Shown one piece after another: positions 59,887 to 64,000 of a stretch of 64,000 nucleotides of DNA (within the stretch, counting starts at the first letter, position 1; every line of letters begins with the position of its first letter). Source of the DNA: Deferribacteres bacterium (GTDB lineage: Bacteria; Zhuqueibacterota; Zhuqueibacteria; Zhuqueibacterales; Geothermadaptataceae); contig JACKDF010000013.1 in NCBI GenBank assembly GCA_020633655.1, forward strand, positions 1 through 64,000, written 5' to 3'. The position numbers were made by a program, and so were the translations under genes. Below the pieces are notes generated by a model. The model ran no database searches. It had not been told where the DNA came from and worked only from the letters and a program-made list of their open reading frames with translations.

Positions 59887-62676
59887 TTATCCAGCCTTTA
59901 CAACGACGATTGTTTGATCATCACGGGATTCATATTCCGCCAGAGTACTCATAAGCAAATGACAAAGGTCGCCTGCCGACTTTCCGCAGTGTTGCTGGAG
60001 AAAGTTAATAAGACCTTTTTCCCCAAATTCTTCATTATTGTTGTCAATTGCCTCGGTGATGCCGTCCGTAACAAAGAGAAAAACATCGCCGGCGCTGTAA
60101 TTTATCACATGCTCTTCAAGGTGATTTTCGAATATGCTATTGCTATTAAGTCCCAGGCCAATTCCGGAAGGTGTGATTAGTTCAACCTTGGCTTTTGCAT
60201 TGTTAAAATAATAAAGTGGCAAGTGCCCTGCTCTCGCAAGCACCAGTTTTTTTGAGGTTGCATTAAAATTACCACCGAGAATAGTCATGAAAAACTGCTT
60301 GTCAAGATTCTGTTGCAGCAGCTTGTTCGCATGAATGAGCAATTCCCGCGGTTGCAGGTTGAAAGTTATCAAGGAGCGCATGATACCCTGCATTCGCGAC
60401 ATATACAGCGCTGCGGAAGTTCCCTTGCCACTCACATCGCCAACGATCACAGTGACATTGTTTTCTTTATTGTTGAGGTAATCGAAATAATCGCCGCCAA
60501 CCTCAAGGGCTGGCACAGAAGTTCCGGCAATATCCAGCCCTGGAAGTGCTGGCGCTTTTGTGGGCAGAGAAGAGAGCTGAATTCTCCTCGCAATTTCAAG
60601 CTCATGTTTAAGGCGCTCTTGTTCTGTTATCGTTTCGTGCAGAAATGCATTTTCTATTGCCACCGCTGCCTGCTGCGCCACATAACTGAGAAAATCCAGA
60701 TCATCATTGTGAAATGGTGTCTCTGATCGCTTCTCGCCAATTAGGACCGCACCCAGAAGTTGTCCTTGTGAGCTTATTTTTAAAACATGCATAACACCCA
60801 ATTCAGCACAGGCATCTTTCAGCTGTTGGGGAAATGACTGAATGCCGAATCGCATATCATTTTGGGGATTTCTCAAAATTTCCGCCAAACCAGGAAGCGA
60901 ATCAACATAAAAATTGAGCCAGGCTGACTGTTTGAAACCAATGTGTTCCTGACAACAGCCATCAGCTTCGTTCCGCAGCAGTATCACTCCTGTCCTTTTC
61001 AGTTGCATTTGTTCCGTAAGCATTTTAACGATGCCCGTTGCCAGACTGATCAGACTGAGCTGTTTGGTTAATACGCGGGTCAACATGCGCGTTGTCACTT
61101 GATAATCATATTTATTTCGATAGAATTTTGTATCGATTATTCCCTGCCCAAATCGACTGAGTCGTAATCCAACATAGGCAACAAATACAGCTGCAAGCAT
61201 GATAAAAACAGACTGGGTTGCCTGGGTTGCCTCTGTGTCAAACGGCCCTCGAGATATCTCGAACAAGGTTCCTGAGAAATGAATGGCCGGCATATTTTCA
61301 CTTAGTTTGGGTATAAGAATCATTATATAAATAAAACACAGAATGAGAAAAACAGACCATACAATTGTAACTATCACATACTGTATATTTTTTCGCATCC
61401 GCAAATCTAATTCGAGCAACCGGTAACGGCCAATTACATAGAAATAAGAGAATGGTAAGAAAAGAATCGGGATCCCCGTGTATCCCGCCATGTTGTTATT
61501 GCCGTAATAGTAAACAAGAACGGCGATCAGAGCTGATAAAAGCCCACCCGAAAAATTCAAATATTTCATTGGTTTTACCAGGCGTTTATATTCTTCGCTG
61601 TATACTTTTGTATCATAAAAAAATAAGTACAGCGCAAGCAAACCCTGTAAAATTGCAATCCAGGTGCTTACCTTCAGACCGAAAATAAAAAACGACATAG
61701 CCAGGGCGAAGGAAAGCCCATAAGATATCTTTACGAAAATCAGTCTTTTGTATAAACCAGAATCAAAGATCGGGAAATAAATTCGCCCATGGACGAAACA
61801 GGATAATGAAAGTGAAGCGGTCATAAAAAGAATAAAGATGTGAAAAGGATTTTGCATACGAAAAACAAGCGCGCCCATAATGGCAAAATAGGAGCCGATG
61901 AGAAACAATCCCAGGCCAACAAAACGGGCGGCGATGAGTCGTGGCTTGCGCATGCCGATAAAAAGCCCTGTTCCCAAAACGAGAATTCCGCAGATGCTGA
62001 ACAAAATAAATGAGACATTTATGTCGAATTCTGCAAGTGTGACCTGCAGCGTGTGCCACTCATTATCACGCAAAATTACATATTGAACCGTCGTTCCACT
62101 TCTTCCGCGGGACATGATGGCATCCGCCTCAAACATGTCCTTAAAATCCTGCCCGTTGATGCTGACGATCAAATCTCCGGCTTTCATGCCTGCCCGATCT
62201 GAGGCACCCCCGGGGAAAACCTGAATGACATAAACTGCGGGGCCTAAATCACGCAGATCACGTAAAGAAAAGTCTGACCGTTTTACACTAAAATTGAAAT
62301 TCCGATTTTGCTTTGGATTTAATACCAATAAATCCAGATAGGCAGCATCAGGCAATTCATTTAACAGGCTGTAGACTTCTTTTTTACTGCGCACCATTGT
62401 GCCATTCACTGAAATAAGGATATCGCCAGTCTCGATACTTTTGGGAATTGAACTTTTCGCAGTCGGCTTTTGCACATCGGCGGCAATCAATGTGGATGGA
62501 ATGGTAGACTTTATGTACAATGGAGATGGAATATCGAGGAAGATATTTTCATCTGTTGCCCGCCGCCCTGCATTATAAAATGCCACAATCCAAATCCAGA
62601 GCACGACTACAGCGGCCAGTCCAAGCAGGAAGCGATAAAATTGCGGGTGTCTATCAAAAAAATTGTTTTTTTTCAT
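59887..62676 (-). CDS. Membrane PP2C-type (RsbU-like) phosphatase with two PDZ domains and GAF
   Basis: A 929-residue protein. After an N-terminal membrane helix (17-35) come two PDZ-like domains: about 60-125 (SIETGDILISVNGTMVRSKK) and 145-210 (GGASDRAGMKAGDLIVSING). Then about seven or eight membrane segments (215-505), a GAF domain (about 545-670) and a SpoIIE/RsbU PP2C domain (690-929) with VGGDYFDYLN, VGDVSGKGTSAALYMS, LFVTDGITEA and SRDDQT. Such phosphatases act in partner-switching control of sigma factors or in other stress signalling, by removing phosphate from an STAS antagonist. No anti-sigma or STAS gene is in the window. The PDZ pair on the outside and GAF inside suggest it senses envelope proteins and a small molecule. 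Confidence 0.9.
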   Translation of the reverse strand: MKKNNFFDRHPQFYRFLLGLAAVVVLWIWIVAFYNAGRRATDENIFLDIPSPLYIKSTIPSTLIAADVQKPTAKSSIPKSIETGDILISVNGTMVRSKKEVYSLLNELPDAAYLDLLVLNPKQNRNFNFSVKRSDFSLRDLRDLGPAVYVIQVFPGGASDRAGMKAGDLIVSINGQDFKDMFEADAIMSRGRSGTTVQYVILRDNEWHTLQVTLAEFDINVSFILFSICGILVLGTGLFIGMRKPRLIAARFVGLGLFLIGSYFAIMGALVFRMQNPFHIFILFMTASLSLSCFVHGRIYFPIFDSGLYKRLIFVKISYGLSFALAMSFFIFGLKVSTWIAILQGLLALYLFFYDTKVYSEEYKRLVKPMKYLNFSGGLLSALIAVLVYYYGNNNMAGYTGIPILFLPFSYFYVIGRYRLLELDLRMRKNIQYVIVTIVWSVFLILCFIYIMILIPKLSENMPAIHFSGTLFEISRGPFDTEATQATQSVFIMLAAVFVAYVGLRLSRFGQGIIDTKFYRNKYDYQVTTRMLTRVLTKQLSLISLATGIVKMLTEQMQLKRTGVILLRNEADGCCQEHIGFKQSAWLNFYVDSLPGLAEILRNPQNDMRFGIQSFPQQLKDACAELGVMHVLKISSQGQLLGAVLIGEKRSETPFHNDDLDFLSYVAQQAAVAIENAFLHETITEQERLKHELEIARRIQLSSLPTKAPALPGLDIAGTSVPALEVGGDYFDYLNNKENNVTVIVGDVSGKGTSAALYMSRMQGIMRSLITFNLQPRELLIHANKLLQQNLDKQFFMTILGGNFNATSKKLVLARAGHLPLYYFNNAKAKVELITPSGIGLGLNSNSIFENHLEEHVINYSAGDVFLFVTDGITEAIDNNNEEFGEKGLINFLQQHCGKSAGDLCHLLMSTLAEYESRDDQTIVVVKAG

Positions 62677-63189
62677 CCCGATCTAATCTATTTAAATATC
62701 TATAAATTTATAACGCATAAGGATTAACGTAATTGAGCACTGCATTTTCCCACTACAAAACCCGTTAAATTCAGAAAATGCATTATGTCAGAGCACGAAG
62801 AGTGTGACAAGCCAACTTTGCTACGGTCGTATGAGCAATTTGTTCAAATTTAATATAATCGGAAAGAAAAATTAATTTCGCCATAGTGTTTGTTGAAGGG
62901 AATTTCTATTCTATTTTTGTAAAAGACAGATTTAGTAATTTGCAATTGATTTGTTCTATGTATCTTTTATAGAAAATTCGATTTTGCCAAAGTAGTATTA
63001 AGGAAAAATTTTGTTTTTGAATCCCGGATAATTTCTACAGGACATTATTTTTGCAAATCAGTGTAAATACGCAGTTCATGCGGGAAACTACCCAGCGTGA
63101 TGAATAAATATATTTTGCAATTTTTGTATCGACACTCTATTTTTACAAATGAATTTCAGATTTTATAACACGATAGCGAATTTAAACGA
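62677..63189. other. Intergenic region between divergent genes
   Basis: About 510 bp, AT-rich, holding the promoters of the phosphatase and of trmB. No element recognised. Confidence 0.5.
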
Positions 63190-63831
63190 ATGTCACGACA
63201 TAAATTAAAAAAATTTGCAGCGGCGGTCAATGCACCTAACATTTTGTTCGAACCGCGCGATCGAAAAGGGAACTGGAAGCAATCCTTCTTTAAAAACACA
63301 AATCCACTTGTAGTGGAATTGGGATGTGGTCGCGGCGAATACACCCTGGCCTTAGCACGTATGTTTCCAGAAAAAAATTTTATCGGAGTGGATCTGAAAG
63401 TGGACCGCTTGTGGGCGGGAGCATGCATTGCCAGAGAACAACACATCACAAATATGGTTTTCATACGAATCAACATTTATGAATTACTCAATTTCTTCAT
63501 GCCCAATGAAATCGATGAAATCTGGATTACATTTCCCGATCCTTTTTCCAAAGGTTCAAAGTTAAAAAAACGCCTGACCTCCACAACCTACATTCAACTC
63601 TATCGCTCCGTTCTTGCTGAGGGTGGTTTCATCCATTTTAAAACCGATCATACAAGCCTGTACCAATTCACAAAAAAAGTATGCTTGCAGGAAAATATGA
63701 AAATTCTTCAGGATATTGACGATCTTTACAACACGGAAATCGAGGAAATCGTATTAACGATCCAAACTGCTTTTGAGAAGAAACATCTGCAAATGAACGA
63801 CACGATAAAATATCTTAAAATGCAATTTTAA
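63190..63831 (+). CDS. trmB: tRNA (guanine-N7-)-methyltransferase
   Basis: A 213-residue class I SAM methyltransferase. VVELGCGRGEYTLALA is the SAM-binding loop, FIGVDLKVDRLW the second strand, and IDEIWITFPDPFSKG the TrmB signature; HFKTDHTSLY lies in the last part. It methylates G46 in tRNA variable loops. The size is normal for TrmB. No strong ribosome site is seen before the ATG at 63190. Confidence 0.95.
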   Translation: MSRHKLKKFAAAVNAPNILFEPRDRKGNWKQSFFKNTNPLVVELGCGRGEYTLALARMFPEKNFIGVDLKVDRLWAGACIAREQHITNMVFIRINIYELLNFFMPNEIDEIWITFPDPFSKGSKLKKRLTSTTYIQLYRSVLAEGGFIHFKTDHTSLYQFTKKVCLQENMKILQDIDDLYNTEIEEIVLTIQTAFEKKHLQMNDTIKYLKMQF

Positions 63832-63886
63832 TGAATTATGGATTTCCCCCAACATCACTATAACGCCCAATATTCGAGCACTTCAT

Positions 63887-64000
63887 TTAATACCGCAATC
63901 CAAGCCATAAACTCACCGCATCAGGTTTTTCCAAATGGGCTTTTATCTCCGTAAACACACGAATCCCTTCAAGGCGAAAATTTAGTCCGGCAACAAAATG
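63887..64000 (-). CDS. Partial outer-membrane beta-barrel protein, C-terminus only
   Basis: On the minus strand, from the window edge at 64000 to the stop at 63887, 37 codons read HFVAGLNFRLEGIRVF, then TEIKAHLEKPDAVSLWLGLRY and stop. The alternating pattern and final aromatic residue (LGLRY) are typical of the last strands of an outer-membrane barrel. The gene starts outside the window. It is convergent with trmB. Confidence 0.6.
   Translation of the reverse strand, partial: HFVAGLNFRLEGIRVFTEIKAHLEKPDAVSLWLGLRY

Noticed and set aside
1..64000. CRISPR arrays, tRNA and rRNA genes, prophage genes
   Set aside because: No regularly spaced identical repeats, no cloverleaf T-loop motifs, and no structural phage genes were seen in a visual scan; a tool such as tRNAscan-SE or CRISPRCasFinder could overturn this.

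Overview
The window looks like a piece of a chromosome from an anaerobic or facultative Gram-negative bacterium of the FCB/Calditrichota-KSB1-Ignavibacteria type. The grounds are: two proteins with a type IX secretion (T9SS) type sorting module (one with the typical YPNPFNP motif), three TonB-dependent receptors with N-terminal carboxypeptidase-regulatory-like domains, DUF4249 and HmuY lipoproteins, many multiheme c-type cytochromes, a selenium-dependent molybdenum hydroxylase cluster, and moderate-to-low GC by eye. The phylum is an inference from gene families; there is no rRNA or tRNA gene here to confirm it.

Region by region. 1-2.4 kb is accessory: an attC-like hairpin, a two-gene unit (a small one-TM protein resembling effector-associated constant component EACC1, plus an HExxH metallopeptidase) and the decayed 3' end of a group II intron on the opposite strand. 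2.4-3.8 kb is an unknown protein. 3.9-17.2 kb is a same-strand purine/selenium-linked catabolic cluster: a molybdenum hydroxylase with fused 2Fe-2S domain, threonine synthase, a PLP-dependent lyase, YgeY hydrolase, YgeW knotted carbamoyltransferase and an XdhC/CoxI-type maturation factor. It is broken up by a secreted propeller protein, a DUF559 endonuclease wrapped in paired repeats, a VapBC-like toxin-antitoxin pair and a PLD-family nuclease. 17.2-18.1 kb is a homocysteine S-methyltransferase on the minus strand.

18.7-27.9 kb is a regulatory and electron-transfer block: a sigma-54 activator whose receiver lacks the phosphoacceptor aspartate, a stand-alone receiver that keeps it, a structured leader with a Met-rich mini-ORF, a nine-heme cytochrome with a T9SS tail, and a tightly coupled operon of an outer-membrane-barrel-like protein, a 14-heme cytochrome and a 7-heme lipoprotein. 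This reads as a possible porin-cytochrome conduit. 28.7-45.7 kb is mostly transport and housekeeping: a large TonB receptor, an NPP-type phosphodiesterase, a transsulfuration PLP enzyme, a vSGLT-like sodium/sugar symporter, bacteriohemerythrin, a BlaI/M56-TonB signalling pair, a second TonB receptor with its DUF4249 lipoprotein, a YheT-like hydrolase and a PlsC acyltransferase.

45.9-64 kb holds a PepD dipeptidase, an isoprenoid-synthase-like protein, a calcium-loop protein, a HmuY lipoprotein plus TonB receptor operon, a saccharopine-dehydrogenase-like oxidoreductase, a 1361-residue secreted repeat protein with an internal sorting-type module, a PDZ-PDZ-membrane-GAF-PP2C phosphatase, TrmB, and the tail of an outer-membrane protein cut by the window edge. 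I saw no CRISPR array, tRNA, rRNA, intact transposase or replication origin.
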